This document shows, piece by piece, positions 19,463 to 29,164 of a stretch of DNA of 64,000 bases (position 1 is its first letter; every line of letters begins with the position of its first letter). The notes beneath the pieces are model-generated. The model was given only the letters and a program-made list of their open reading frames with translations. It did not search any database and was not told the origin of the DNA. Location: the NCBI GenBank assembly GCA_902510475.1, contig CABXCC010000003.1:1-64000 (forward strand). The letters run 5' to 3'. The position numbers and the translations under genes are program-made. The stretch is from an uncultured Bacteroidota bacterium (GTDB taxonomy: Bacteria > Bacteroidota > Bacteroidia > Flavobacteriales > Flavobacteriaceae).

Positions 19463-22400
19463 ATGTATTTGAAAAAAAAAATTTTTATTCTATTGTTACT
19501 TCCGTTTGTTGTTTTCTCACAAACCGGTACGCCAGACGATTACTATGATGGTTTTGTTTTTAATCAGTCCAGCTCTAATTTGAAAACAGCTTTGGCAAAT
19601 AAAATAGCCTCAACTAGTAATCTTCAATCATATAGCACTGCTTGGGATGCTTTAAAAATTAGTGACTTGGCGTCGGGTTCAACCACTCATGTTTCCCTTA
19701 TTTATGGGTATAATGATACTGACGGGATTTATAAAACTGATGAGACAAGACTCAAAAGCGAAAATCAAACTAGCTCTCAAGGCACAGGAAAGTGGAATAG
19801 AGAACATGTGGTTTCCAAGTCCCTTGCCAACCCCACCATGGATACATCGACAGGAATAGGAACTGACTTACATAATTTAAGGGCTGTTGATTATACGATG
19901 AACATTTCCAGATCAAACAAAAGGTTTCAGGATGGGGGCTCTACAGGCGATTCTAACACAATTACAAATGATGGCGATAACGGCTGGTATCCTGGAGACG
20001 GCACAGGTACTGGGGGAGACGATTATCGCGGTGATGTTGCTAGGATTGTGATGTACATGTACTTGAGATATCCAGACCGTGTCTCTGCAAACAACTGCGC
20101 TGAATTGAGCAGCAACAATTATCATCCAGACATGCCTGATATTTTTTTGGAATGGAACAAAGAAGATCCTCCCAGCTATATTGAAATAAAGAGAAACGAC
20201 ACATTTGAATCTTACCAGGGCAACCGAAACCCATTTATTGACAACCCTTTCTTAGCATACTATATTTGGAATGGGCCAACAATAACTAATTGGTGGAGCG
20301 ACACACCAATAGGAACCCCTGGCATATCTTTTAATAGCTCAAACTCTGTAGATGAAAATGGAGACTCAACAGCTAGTGCAAATTTGTCTGTTACAATGTC
20401 TAATTATGATTCAAATCATGGAGATATTGTTTTGACCTACTCTGTAGATGCAAGCACTACAGCTGAATCTGGTGATTACAGCTATGTCCCAATCAGTCCC
20501 AATCAGCTAACTTTTAATTCAGACGGAACACAAACAATCTCTATTACAATAAATAGCGATGCTGATAGTGATAACGAAACCCTTGTCTTCAACTTTACCC
20601 TTAACAACAATAATGTAGAGCTTAGAAACACACAACACACAATTACCGTTGTTGATGATGAAAAACCTTTAATTATCACAGAAATTGCTGACCCAAACAA
20701 TGATCATACTGGTAGATATGTTGAGCTTTATAACCCTTCTTCCTCCTCTATAAGCTTAGACGGATTATATTTAATTCGGTGGACAAATGATAACGCTGAC
20801 CCAACCAGCTCGTCAGCAAAAAAACTATCCGAACATTGTGGGTCTACTATGACTGGAAATTCTTTTTGTATTCTTTCTAAGGCTACCGTTTCTGGCTTTA
20901 TGACAATGTATGGGCTTGAATCGGATGTTTCTCTTGGGTCTGCGTTGGTTACTGATTCCAACGGAGATGATCAAATTGCGATTGTACTTTCAGATGTTGC
21001 GAGCTTTAACTCTTCTTCTTATACAATCATTGATATTTTTGGTGTTCCTGGTGAAGATGGTACTGGAACCAGTCACGAATTTGAAAACGGAAGGGCTGAA
21101 AGAAAACCCTCTTCAACCACACCTTCATCATCCTGGGCCTCAAGTGACTGGAATGTTGAAAATGATACCGGAGGGGGTGACTCTACTAATTCTCCGCAAA
21201 CAGCTCCTGCTGGTTATGATCCTGGACATTGGATTGGAGCAGCCACAACCGACACATGGAATGGGCTTTTTGATACTAGCTGGGCAACAGCCGAAAACTG
21301 GGCTAGCGGTGCAACGCCAGATCCTGGAGATAAAGTTTTTATTCGTGGCGCCAATAATGATCCGGATATTTTGACTGATATAACCCTTACAGATCTTACC
21401 GTAAAAGCTAATGGTGTTTTAGATATAGAGGCTGCCGGATCACTAAGCCTTTCAGGCAATTTTTCTAACAGCGGAACTGTTACATTAAACTCTTCATCTT
21501 CTGTATATTCTTCGATTAAAGTTGGAGGCACCTCGTCGGGAAATATTACCTACAATAGACATGTAAACTCGCTAAGCGGCGGTACAGGTTGGGATTTAAT
21601 CGGCTCGCCTGTAAATGGATTACAGATTAGCTCTTTTGTGTCCACTAATACCTCTGGAAGTTCCCCTCTGGCTACCGGAAATGGCACTGGTGCTGGTGCA
21701 ACTGGTGAATACGCAATCGGAACGTATGATCCTAGCAATAACACCTGGACTAACTATACCCAAAGCGTTGTTGAAGTGGATGATCTTGATTTTGTGCCTG
21801 GAAAAGGTTATCAAATGGCAACTGACAGTGGCGCAGCAATGTCTTTTACTGGGACGATTGACACAGGCTCAACTGAGAAAATATCAATTGAAAGTTTTAC
21901 TGATGCTTCTGGGCGTCGTTGGAATTTAATTTCTAATCCGTACCCATCGTACATTAATATTGGTCCCAGCACAACGGACAACACTTTTCTTGACGAAAAT
22001 GAAGGTGTAATTGATAATTATTATACTGGAATTTATGGGTACGATGCTGTAGCTGACTCTAGTATATACACAATTATTAACGACCTTTCTGGCCCTACTT
22101 CAATTGCGCCTGGTCAAGGGTTCTTTGTGGCTGCAAGAAGCACAACGGCTGCAAACATTACCTTTAAAGAAGAAATGCAAACAGTAAACGGGGGTGACGA
22201 TTTTATTTCTGGGGATGTTGTTGAGCATGCTGAAGTTGAATTAAGATTATTAAACAATGGTATTTTGATGGGCAAAACAAACCTATTCTTTGTAGAAGGC
22301 CTAACATTAGGCCTTGATCCAGGATATGATGCAGGAAGCTTTACACAAAACGATCCTTTAATGACAAGGCTTGCTGAAAATGATGAGGGTCATGGAATGG

Positions 22401-22909
22401 CAATTAATGCCATGGGCCTTGAAGCAATGGAAAATGTAATAGTCCCTCTTGTAATTAATCAAAGTGCCGGACAGGAGTTTAGGGTTAGTCTATACAATGC
22501 TAACGTAAATGGCGCTAATGTATATTTAGAGGACATCCTTGAAAGCGAAATGATAGATCTTAAGGTTGGCGACTTCGCTTTGACTCCAACAGGTGATTTA
22601 GAAGGGGCTGGAAGGTTCTTTTTACACATTACCTTAGACACAATGAGCAATGAAGAATTGTCAACTACTATATTGAATGCTTACAAAGAAATCAGTTCTA
22701 GCCACATTACAATAGAAGGGTTAGCCACTCAACCTAATGAAACTAAGGTTAGTTTGTATAATGTTTTTGGAAGAAAGGTGTTAGAGAATTCTTTGGGTAA
22801 CAATGTAAGCACACAAAAAATTTCAACAGCTGGATTATCTGCAGGTATTTATATAATCGAATTAGAATCAGGAAATGATAGATTAACTAAGAAGTTTATA
22901 ATACATTAA
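19463..22909 (+). CDS. Secreted endonuclease I with Calx-beta and lamin-tail domains and T9SS C-terminal sorting domain
   Basis: NREHVVSKSL...TDLHNLRAVDYTMN (endonuclease I); Calx-beta-like repeat; LTD-like PLIITEIADPNNDHTGRYVELYNPS; C-terminal sorting domain. Confidence 0.88.
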   Translation: MYLKKKIFILLLLPFVVFSQTGTPDDYYDGFVFNQSSSNLKTALANKIASTSNLQSYSTAWDALKISDLASGSTTHVSLIYGYNDTDGIYKTDETRLKSENQTSSQGTGKWNREHVVSKSLANPTMDTSTGIGTDLHNLRAVDYTMNISRSNKRFQDGGSTGDSNTITNDGDNGWYPGDGTGTGGDDYRGDVARIVMYMYLRYPDRVSANNCAELSSNNYHPDMPDIFLEWNKEDPPSYIEIKRNDTFESYQGNRNPFIDNPFLAYYIWNGPTITNWWSDTPIGTPGISFNSSNSVDENGDSTASANLSVTMSNYDSNHGDIVLTYSVDASTTAESGDYSYVPISPNQLTFNSDGTQTISITINSDADSDNETLVFNFTLNNNNVELRNTQHTITVVDDEKPLIITEIADPNNDHTGRYVELYNPSSSSISLDGLYLIRWTNDNADPTSSSAKKLSEHCGSTMTGNSFCILSKATVSGFMTMYGLESDVSLGSALVTDSNGDDQIAIVLSDVASFNSSSYTIIDIFGVPGEDGTGTSHEFENGRAERKPSSTTPSSSWASSDWNVENDTGGGDSTNSPQTAPAGYDPGHWIGAATTDTWNGLFDTSWATAENWASGATPDPGDKVFIRGANNDPDILTDITLTDLTVKANGVLDIEAAGSLSLSGNFSNSGTVTLNSSSSVYSSIKVGGTSSGNITYNRHVNSLSGGTGWDLIGSPVNGLQISSFVSTNTSGSSPLATGNGTGAGATGEYAIGTYDPSNNTWTNYTQSVVEVDDLDFVPGKGYQMATDSGAAMSFTGTIDTGSTEKISIESFTDASGRRWNLISNPYPSYINIGPSTTDNTFLDENEGVIDNYYTGIYGYDAVADSSIYTIINDLSGPTSIAPGQGFFVAARSTTAANITFKEEMQTVNGGDDFISGDVVEHAEVELRLLNNGILMGKTNLFFVEGLTLGLDPGYDAGSFTQNDPLMTRLAENDEGHGMAINAMGLEAMENVIVPLVINQSAGQEFRVSLYNANVNGANVYLEDILESEMIDLKVGDFALTPTGDLEGAGRFFLHITLDTMSNEELSTTILNAYKEISSSHITIEGLATQPNETKVSLYNVFGRKVLENSLGNNVSTQKISTAGLSAGIYIIELESGNDRLTKKFIIH

Positions 22910-22911
22910 TT

Positions 22912-24735
22912 GTGAAAAGGCCGATCTTCCTTTTGTTATTTTTCTTTTTTACTTTGGTGGGTTTTTCACAAGAAAACGTTTTTCGTTGGCAACAAGAGGT
23001 TGATTATACAATGGTAATTGATGTAGACGTAGAAAACCACACCTATAAAGGAACACAAAATCTTGTGTTTACAAACAATTCCCCCGATGATTTGGATCGT
23101 ATTTTTTACCACTTATACTTTAATGCTTTTAAGCCTGGCACCGATCTTGAACAAAATTCTAGATACTCTTCTGATGATTCTAGAACCATGTCTAAAAAAC
23201 TACTTTCTATGCCTAAAGAGGATTGGGGGGATGTTCAAATAAGCTGGCTATTACAAGATGGAAAACCTGTTTCTTATAAAATTGAAGAAACAATATTGGA
23301 GGTTGTTCTTGACAAACCTATTAAATCTGGAGAAAGTTCTGTTTTAGAAATGGAGTTTTTTACACAAACTCCTGCGATGGTTAGGCGGTCTGGAAAAAAT
23401 AGCAAAGACAATGTTGCTTTTTCAATGTCTCAGTGGTACCCTAAACTTTGTCAATATGATGATGAAGGTTGGCATGCCAACCCCTATATAGGTAGAGAGT
23501 TTTACGGAGTTTGGGGTGATTTTGATGTAACTATAAACATAGATAAAAACTATACTGTTGCTGGCTCTGGATATTTACAAGACCCTGAGTTAATTGGTCA
23601 TGGATATGCTCCGTTAAAAAAAGATGTTGTGCATGATGAAAAAATTTCTTGGAGGTTCATAGCTCCTAATGTTCATGATTTTAGCTGGGCGGCAGACCCT
23701 GAATTCGTTCATGATTTTTTTGATATAGAAGGTGGTCCTAGAATGCATTTTTTTTACAAAAGTGATTCTGAATTTGTTAATCTTTGGAAGGGGTTTCAAG
23801 AAAATTCTGCCAAGTTTTTAACTTTCTTTAGCGAAACAATTGGAAGATACCCCTATTCTCAGTACTCTGTAATTATGGCAGGAGATGGTGGAATGGAATA
23901 CGCAATGTGTACGTTCATTGACGGTGTGGGTCATCCAACAATTGAAAGCCTTTATTCTGTCACATCACATGAAATTGCACACACCTGGTTTCAGTTTTTA
24001 ATGGCCACCAATGAATCCAAGCATTCGTGGATGGACGAAGGTTTTACCAGCTATATTGATGATGTAGCTTTAAATGTTGTTTTGAAACAAGGCAAGGCTT
24101 TGCCAAATTCCAAAGCATATGATGATTATTTTATGTGGGTTGCTCTTGGGTTAGAGGAACCTATGACTACTCATGCTGATAGGTTTAAGTATAATGATGG
24201 TTACGGGATGAGCGCATATGATAAAGGTTCAATTTTTTTATCTCAACTTAAGTACATAATTGGAAAAGAAAATTTTGATAATAGTTTAAAAAATTATTTT
24301 TCTAACTGGGCTTTTAAGCACCCTAAACCAAACGATTTTATTCGCTCTGCTGAAAGAGTTTCTGGTCTTGAGCTAGACTGGTATTTATTAGATTGGGTAC
24401 AATCGACTATGACAATTGACTATGCAATAAACAGTATTGTTGATGATGAAAGCAAAACAACTATTAATCTTCAGAGAATTGGTCAAATGGGAATGCCAAT
24501 TGATTTAAAAGTTAAGCTTAAGTCTGGAGAAACCCTACTTTATAATATTCCTATGACAAAAATGAGAGGTTCAAAACCGCTTAAAAATATGAAAGCTCTT
24601 GATTCCTGGAGTTGGGCAAAGCCTTACTACTCTTTTACAATGGATGTTGTGGCTAGTAATATTTCGGAAATTATAATTGATCCAAAAGGGGAAATGGCAG
24701 ATGTTGATAGAGTAAATAATTTCTTATCCCTTTAG
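22912..24735 (+). CDS. M1 family metallopeptidase, secreted
   Basis: GTG start; signal peptide; HEIAHTWFQFLMATNESKHSWMDEGFTSY. Confidence 0.9.
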   Translation: MKRPIFLLLFFFFTLVGFSQENVFRWQQEVDYTMVIDVDVENHTYKGTQNLVFTNNSPDDLDRIFYHLYFNAFKPGTDLEQNSRYSSDDSRTMSKKLLSMPKEDWGDVQISWLLQDGKPVSYKIEETILEVVLDKPIKSGESSVLEMEFFTQTPAMVRRSGKNSKDNVAFSMSQWYPKLCQYDDEGWHANPYIGREFYGVWGDFDVTINIDKNYTVAGSGYLQDPELIGHGYAPLKKDVVHDEKISWRFIAPNVHDFSWAADPEFVHDFFDIEGGPRMHFFYKSDSEFVNLWKGFQENSAKFLTFFSETIGRYPYSQYSVIMAGDGGMEYAMCTFIDGVGHPTIESLYSVTSHEIAHTWFQFLMATNESKHSWMDEGFTSYIDDVALNVVLKQGKALPNSKAYDDYFMWVALGLEEPMTTHADRFKYNDGYGMSAYDKGSIFLSQLKYIIGKENFDNSLKNYFSNWAFKHPKPNDFIRSAERVSGLELDWYLLDWVQSTMTIDYAINSIVDDESKTTINLQRIGQMGMPIDLKVKLKSGETLLYNIPMTKMRGSKPLKNMKALDSWSWAKPYYSFTMDVVASNISEIIIDPKGEMADVDRVNNFLSL

Positions 24736-24737
24736 TT

Positions 24738-25100
24738 TTGATAGCACGCACTCTTCACAAAAATAATATTCTTAGAAATGCCGCTTCACTAGATTCTGTT
24801 TTTTCGTCTGGAAAAAAACTCTCATCTTCTTCATGCTCTTTATATTATTTAAAGACGAAGTCAGATGCAGATTTTCGAGTTGCTTTTTCTGTAGGAAAAA
24901 AAACACATAATCTTGCGGTTAACAGAAACAAAATTAAACGATTTATGAGAGAAGCTTTTCGTTTAAATAGAGAAAAATATGGGGTTTCTTCCTGTGATAT
25001 GGTTTTTGTTTTTTTTGATAAAGATATTCCTACTTATGAAAAAGTAGAAAATTCTATTAAATCCTTACTTTTGTCATTGTCTAAAACTTTTGAGTCTTGA
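24738..25100 (+). CDS. rnpA: Ribonuclease P protein component
   Basis: VAFSVGKKTHNLAVNRNKIKRFMREAFRLNR matches the RnpA RNR motif region. Confidence 0.9.
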   Translation: MIARTLHKNNILRNAASLDSVFSSGKKLSSSSCSLYYLKTKSDADFRVAFSVGKKTHNLAVNRNKIKRFMREAFRLNREKYGVSSCDMVFVFFDKDIPTYEKVENSIKSLLLSLSKTFES

Positions 25101-25891
25101 GAAACCTTCTTTTTTTGCTTTTTATTTTTGAGAGTTTTCTAATGCACTCACAGTATAATGTTGAGCATTCCGTGTATTTTGATACTGATGAGTTTTTGCT
25201 CACAAAAACTGAACAAACTAGGTTACAAAAACTGATCTCCAGTTTGTCAAGAGACAATGTAATTCAGATTGAAATCTATGGTTTTTGTGACGACAGGGGC
25301 GGTGAAAATTACAATTTGGTTCTTTCTCAAAATAGAGCAAACTCTATTAAGAGTATCTTTAATGGTTCCTCTTTTTTTCCTGAAAAAATATCAACAGTTG
25401 ACGGCAAAGGAGAATTGCTGCTAAATGTTATTGATGACAAAGACCCAAGTGTTTTAAGAGCCTTGAATAGGCGTGTTGATGTTGTTATTAGTTATCCTGA
25501 AGATAAGTCTCCTGCTAAAAATATAAGTAGAAATGTAGCTGATAAAAATAAGTTTGTTTTAGATAATGTTTTATTTATTACAGGTTACAGCTATGTTACT
25601 AGAAACTCTAAAAAAACGTTAAGCAATGTGGTCAAAACTATAAAAGAAGACAGCTTTTCTTTTATAATTCAAGGCCATGTCTGTTGCACTGAAGGTTCTC
25701 TTGATGCTGTAGATAAAAAAACCAATAAACGTAATTTGTCTGTTGCGAGAGCTAAGTTTGTTTATGATTATTTTATAAAAAATGGAATTGATAAATCTCG
25801 TATGTCTTATGAGGGGCTAGCACATAAATTTCCTTTGGGGGGTAGCGCAGATAAAGATAGGCGGGTTGAAATTTTAATTGTTTCTGATTAA
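25097..25891 (+). CDS. OmpA-family protein with two OmpA-like peptidoglycan-binding regions
   Basis: IEIYGFCDDRGGENYNLVLSQNRANSIKSIF and IQGHVCCTEG...NLSVARAKFVYDYFIKNGIDKSRMSYEGLA; TTG start overlapping the rnpA stop. Confidence 0.8.
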   Translation: MRNLLFLLFIFESFLMHSQYNVEHSVYFDTDEFLLTKTEQTRLQKLISSLSRDNVIQIEIYGFCDDRGGENYNLVLSQNRANSIKSIFNGSSFFPEKISTVDGKGELLLNVIDDKDPSVLRALNRRVDVVISYPEDKSPAKNISRNVADKNKFVLDNVLFITGYSYVTRNSKKTLSNVVKTIKEDSFSFIIQGHVCCTEGSLDAVDKKTNKRNLSVARAKFVYDYFIKNGIDKSRMSYEGLAHKFPLGGSADKDRRVEILIVSD

Positions 25892-26332
25892 ATCATAAAA
25901 CATTCTTTGATGAGGTATACCATCTTCTAAATAGTCCTCACCTTCCGGATAAAATTGTAATTCTTTGTAAAATTTGTCTAAGTATTTTTGAGCGGATAAT
26001 TCTATTTTTTTTGCATCCATATTTTCTTTTACATAACGTATAGACTTTTTCATTATTTCTTTTCCGAGGTTTTTTCCTCTTTCTTTTTTGCATACCACTA
26101 CTCTGCCTATACTTGGGTTTTCTTCATAATAATCTCCTTTTTTAAAAATTCTTGTGTAGGCTATAATCTCACCATTTTTTTCTATAAAAAGATGAATGGC
26201 TTTTTGATCTTTTTCATCTATATCTTGATAAACACAGTTTTGCTCAACAACAAAAACTTCAGATCTTAATTTTAAAACATTATAAATTTCTTCTGTCGAA
26301 AGTTCACTAAATTTTTTAATTACGCTATTCAT
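25874..26332 (-). CDS. GNAT family N-acetyltransferase (ElaA-like)
   Basis: LRSEVFVVEQNCVYQDIDEKD...GRVVVCKKERGKNLGKEIMKKSI. Confidence 0.85.
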   Translation of the reverse strand: MNSVIKKFSELSTEEIYNVLKLRSEVFVVEQNCVYQDIDEKDQKAIHLFIEKNGEIIAYTRIFKKGDYYEENPSIGRVVVCKKERGKNLGKEIMKKSIRYVKENMDAKKIELSAQKYLDKFYKELQFYPEGEDYLEDGIPHQRMFYDLIRNN

Positions 26333-26757
26333 GTACTTATTTTATTCACTCTTCTTTCATGTCTTCCTCCTTCAAATTCTTCTGAAATAAATTTTTTAAT
26401 AATTTCCAAAGCTTCTTCTTTTTCTACAAATCTTGCAGGAATGCAAACAATGTTTGCATTATTATGGCTTTTTGAAAGTATTGCTAAATCTTTATTCCAG
26501 CATAAAGCTGCTCTTACATTTTTATATTTGTTTGCCGTCATACATACTCCGTTTCCACTTCCACAAATTAATATACCTAAATCTGATTTTTTTTTGTTTA
26601 CATCGTTTGATACTGGATGAGCAAAATCTGGGTAATCAACACTTTCCAAGGAGTCAGTACCATAATTATTTACCTCTATATTTTTAACAAGTAAATATTC
26701 TTTTATATAATTTTTATATTCTACACCTGCGTGATCATTTCCTATAGATATCCTCAT
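26329..26757 (-). CDS. rpiB: Ribose 5-phosphate isomerase B
   Basis: IGNDHAGVEYK...DYPDFAHPVSNDV...GILICGSGNGVCMTANK. Confidence 0.92.
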   Translation of the reverse strand: MRISIGNDHAGVEYKNYIKEYLLVKNIEVNNYGTDSLESVDYPDFAHPVSNDVNKKKSDLGILICGSGNGVCMTANKYKNVRAALCWNKDLAILSKSHNNANIVCIPARFVEKEEALEIIKKFISEEFEGGRHERRVNKIST

Positions 26758-27190
26758 TCGTTGTTAGTTGGTTGTTAATATTGTTTAATATGTTTTTTTA
26801 AAGTAGTTCTCCTTAAAATTTATAATCTCTTTTCCTAATTTATTTTCATTATTTAATTTACCATTTATTAATAAAATTTTGAGGCTTTTTAAAAATTTTT
26901 ATGTTTTAATTTATTAAGTTTTTTAAGGTTTTATTTCATTTTATATATTGTTTATATATTAAATATGTATTTGAAAGTGAATTAATTACATCTAAATAAC
27001 ATGTTAATTTAATATTCATAAATTCTTAATATGATTATAACCAACTAATTATTTAAAAGTTATAGTAACTATTAACAAAGTATAATAACATCTTTTTATT
27101 TTTTTAAAATTTATTATAATAATATATAATGTTTATAAGTAAAAAATCATTTAATATTCTATGTTGTTATTAGTCATATTTTTGTTTTAA
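26758..27190. other. 433-bp extremely AT-rich divergent intergenic region
   Basis: No ORF in the track; dominated by A/T; lies between divergent rpiB (-) and rnr (+). Confidence 0.9.
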
Positions 27191-29152
27191 ATGGGAAAAA
27201 GAAGAAAACAAAATAATAATAAAATATATAGAGGAGTATTAGACTTTTCAAATAAAAAAGATCCTTTTATTGATTGTATTAAAATCGCTCATCATGTAAA
27301 ACTAAACACGTCAATTATTAATTATCTCCATGGGGATATTGTAGAATTTGAAATATTAAGTAGAAAAAGAAAAGGATTTTATTTAGGAAATATATTAGGA
27401 TTAATTGAAAGAAAAAAGAAAGAATATGTTGGTATTATTCAGAGTAATAAAAATTTTGCTTTTGCTATTATCGAGGATAGAAAAGTTCATTCTGATATAT
27501 TTATACCAAGCACGAATATTGGAAAAGCTCAAGACGGAGATAAGGTTTTGATTAAAATATTAGACTGGAAAAAACAAGATTTATCTCCTATAGGAAAAGT
27601 TGAAAAAATATTAGGAAAACCAGGAGATCACACTACAGAAATTGACACAATTCTTTCCAAAAATAGTATAGAAATAAATTTTTCTGAAGAGGTAAAAGAC
27701 TTCACAAAAAATATTTCTGAAAAAATAAGCGAAGAGGAAATTGTAAAAAGAAGAGATTTTAGAAAAACTCTAACCTTTACAATTGATCCAACAGATGCAA
27801 AAGATTTTGATGATGCACTTTCTTACAAAAAAATGGAAAATAACAATATTGAAATTGGAATCCATATTGCGGATGTCTCTCACTATGTTATTCCAGGAAC
27901 CATATTGGATAAAGAAGCATATCATAGAGCAACCTCTATATATTTAGTTGATAGAGTTATACCAATGCTTCCAGAAAAACTTTCAAATAAAATATGCTCT
28001 TTAAGACCAAAGGAAGAAAAATTAACATTTTCAGCAGTATTTAATTTTAATGATAAAGGAGATATTATAGAAAGCTGGTTTGGAAGAACTATAATTGAGA
28101 GTGATTACAGATTTTCATATCAAGAAGCCCAGAAAATTATAGAGACAAAATCTGATAAAATACCAAAAGAAATTTCTTTAACTAAAGAGGAATATAAAGT
28201 TGATAAAAACATCGTTGAAGCAATTTTAATATTAGATAAAATAGCAAAACAAAAAAGAAAAGAAAGAGAAAACAAAGGATCTATTAATTTTAATAAAAAA
28301 GAGGTTTCTTTCAAATTGAACGAAGAAAAAGATCCAGTTGAAATTATTTTTAAAGAAAGTAAAGACGCAAATAAATTAATTGAAGAATTTATGCTTATCG
28401 CAAATAAAAAAGTAGCGGAACTTTTTACAGATATAAAAAAACAAAAATACATTTATAGAATACACGATGTCCCAGACATAGAAAAACTGAAAAATCTAAG
28501 ACACATTGTTAAGGGCTTTGGATATACACTTGATATTTCAAGTTCAAAAGGAATTTCAAAATCTTTAAATAAATTACTTGAAGATGTAAAAGGAAAAAAA
28601 GAACAAAATCTTATCGAGTCCTTAGCTTTAAGAAGTATGAGTAAAGCAGAATACTCAACAAACAATATTGGTCACTACGGCCTTTCTTTTATTAATTACA
28701 CTCATTTTACATCTCCAATTAGAAGATATCCAGATGTATTAGTCCATAGGCTTTTACAAGATATTTTAAACCAACAGTTTGGAAGATATGATCAAAATCT
28801 ACAAAAAAAATCAATTTATTGTTCCGAACAAGAAAACACAGCGGTAAAGGCAGAAAGAGAATCTATTAAGTATATGCAAATTAAGTACATGAAAGATAAA
28901 ATAGGAAACACATATAATGGGATAATTTCAGGAGTATCAGATTGGGGAATTTATGTTGAAATAGAAGAAAATAAATGTGAAGGAATGGTATATATAAGAG
29001 ACATAAAAGACGATAAATATTTTTATAATTCTGATGAACAATCACTAATAGGTAAAAACAAAAAAAACAAATATCAACTAGGTGACCCTATAGAAATAGA
29101 GGTAAAGAAGGCAGATTTAATAAAAAAACACCTTGATTTTATAATAATTTAA
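27191..29152 (+). CDS. rnr: Ribonuclease R
   Basis: FTIDPTDAKDFDDALS, HIADVSHYV, RNB catalytic region FTSPIRRYPDVLVHRLL, C-terminal S1 domain. Confidence 0.93.
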   Translation: MGKRRKQNNNKIYRGVLDFSNKKDPFIDCIKIAHHVKLNTSIINYLHGDIVEFEILSRKRKGFYLGNILGLIERKKKEYVGIIQSNKNFAFAIIEDRKVHSDIFIPSTNIGKAQDGDKVLIKILDWKKQDLSPIGKVEKILGKPGDHTTEIDTILSKNSIEINFSEEVKDFTKNISEKISEEEIVKRRDFRKTLTFTIDPTDAKDFDDALSYKKMENNNIEIGIHIADVSHYVIPGTILDKEAYHRATSIYLVDRVIPMLPEKLSNKICSLRPKEEKLTFSAVFNFNDKGDIIESWFGRTIIESDYRFSYQEAQKIIETKSDKIPKEISLTKEEYKVDKNIVEAILILDKIAKQKRKERENKGSINFNKKEVSFKLNEEKDPVEIIFKESKDANKLIEEFMLIANKKVAELFTDIKKQKYIYRIHDVPDIEKLKNLRHIVKGFGYTLDISSSKGISKSLNKLLEDVKGKKEQNLIESLALRSMSKAEYSTNNIGHYGLSFINYTHFTSPIRRYPDVLVHRLLQDILNQQFGRYDQNLQKKSIYCSEQENTAVKAERESIKYMQIKYMKDKIGNTYNGIISGVSDWGIYVEIEENKCEGMVYIRDIKDDKYFYNSDEQSLIGKNKKNKYQLGDPIEIEVKKADLIKKHLDFIII

Positions 29153-29164
29153 TAATTTTAAAAT

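Noticed and set aside
20485-20508. Short tandem repeat TCCCAATCAG x2
   Set aside because: Ten-base duplication within a coding repeat region; not enough to call a repeat element.
27110-27175. Possible dif-like XerCD sites in the AT-rich gap (e.g. around TTATAATAATATATAATGTTTATAAG and ATTTAATATTCTATGTTGTTATTAG)
   Set aside because: Half-site matches to the known dif consensus are weak or mis-spaced; AT-rich sequence produces such matches by chance.
26758-27190. oriC with DnaA boxes
   Set aside because: No TTATCCACA or near variant seen by eye; kept only as an open hypothesis in the skew finding.
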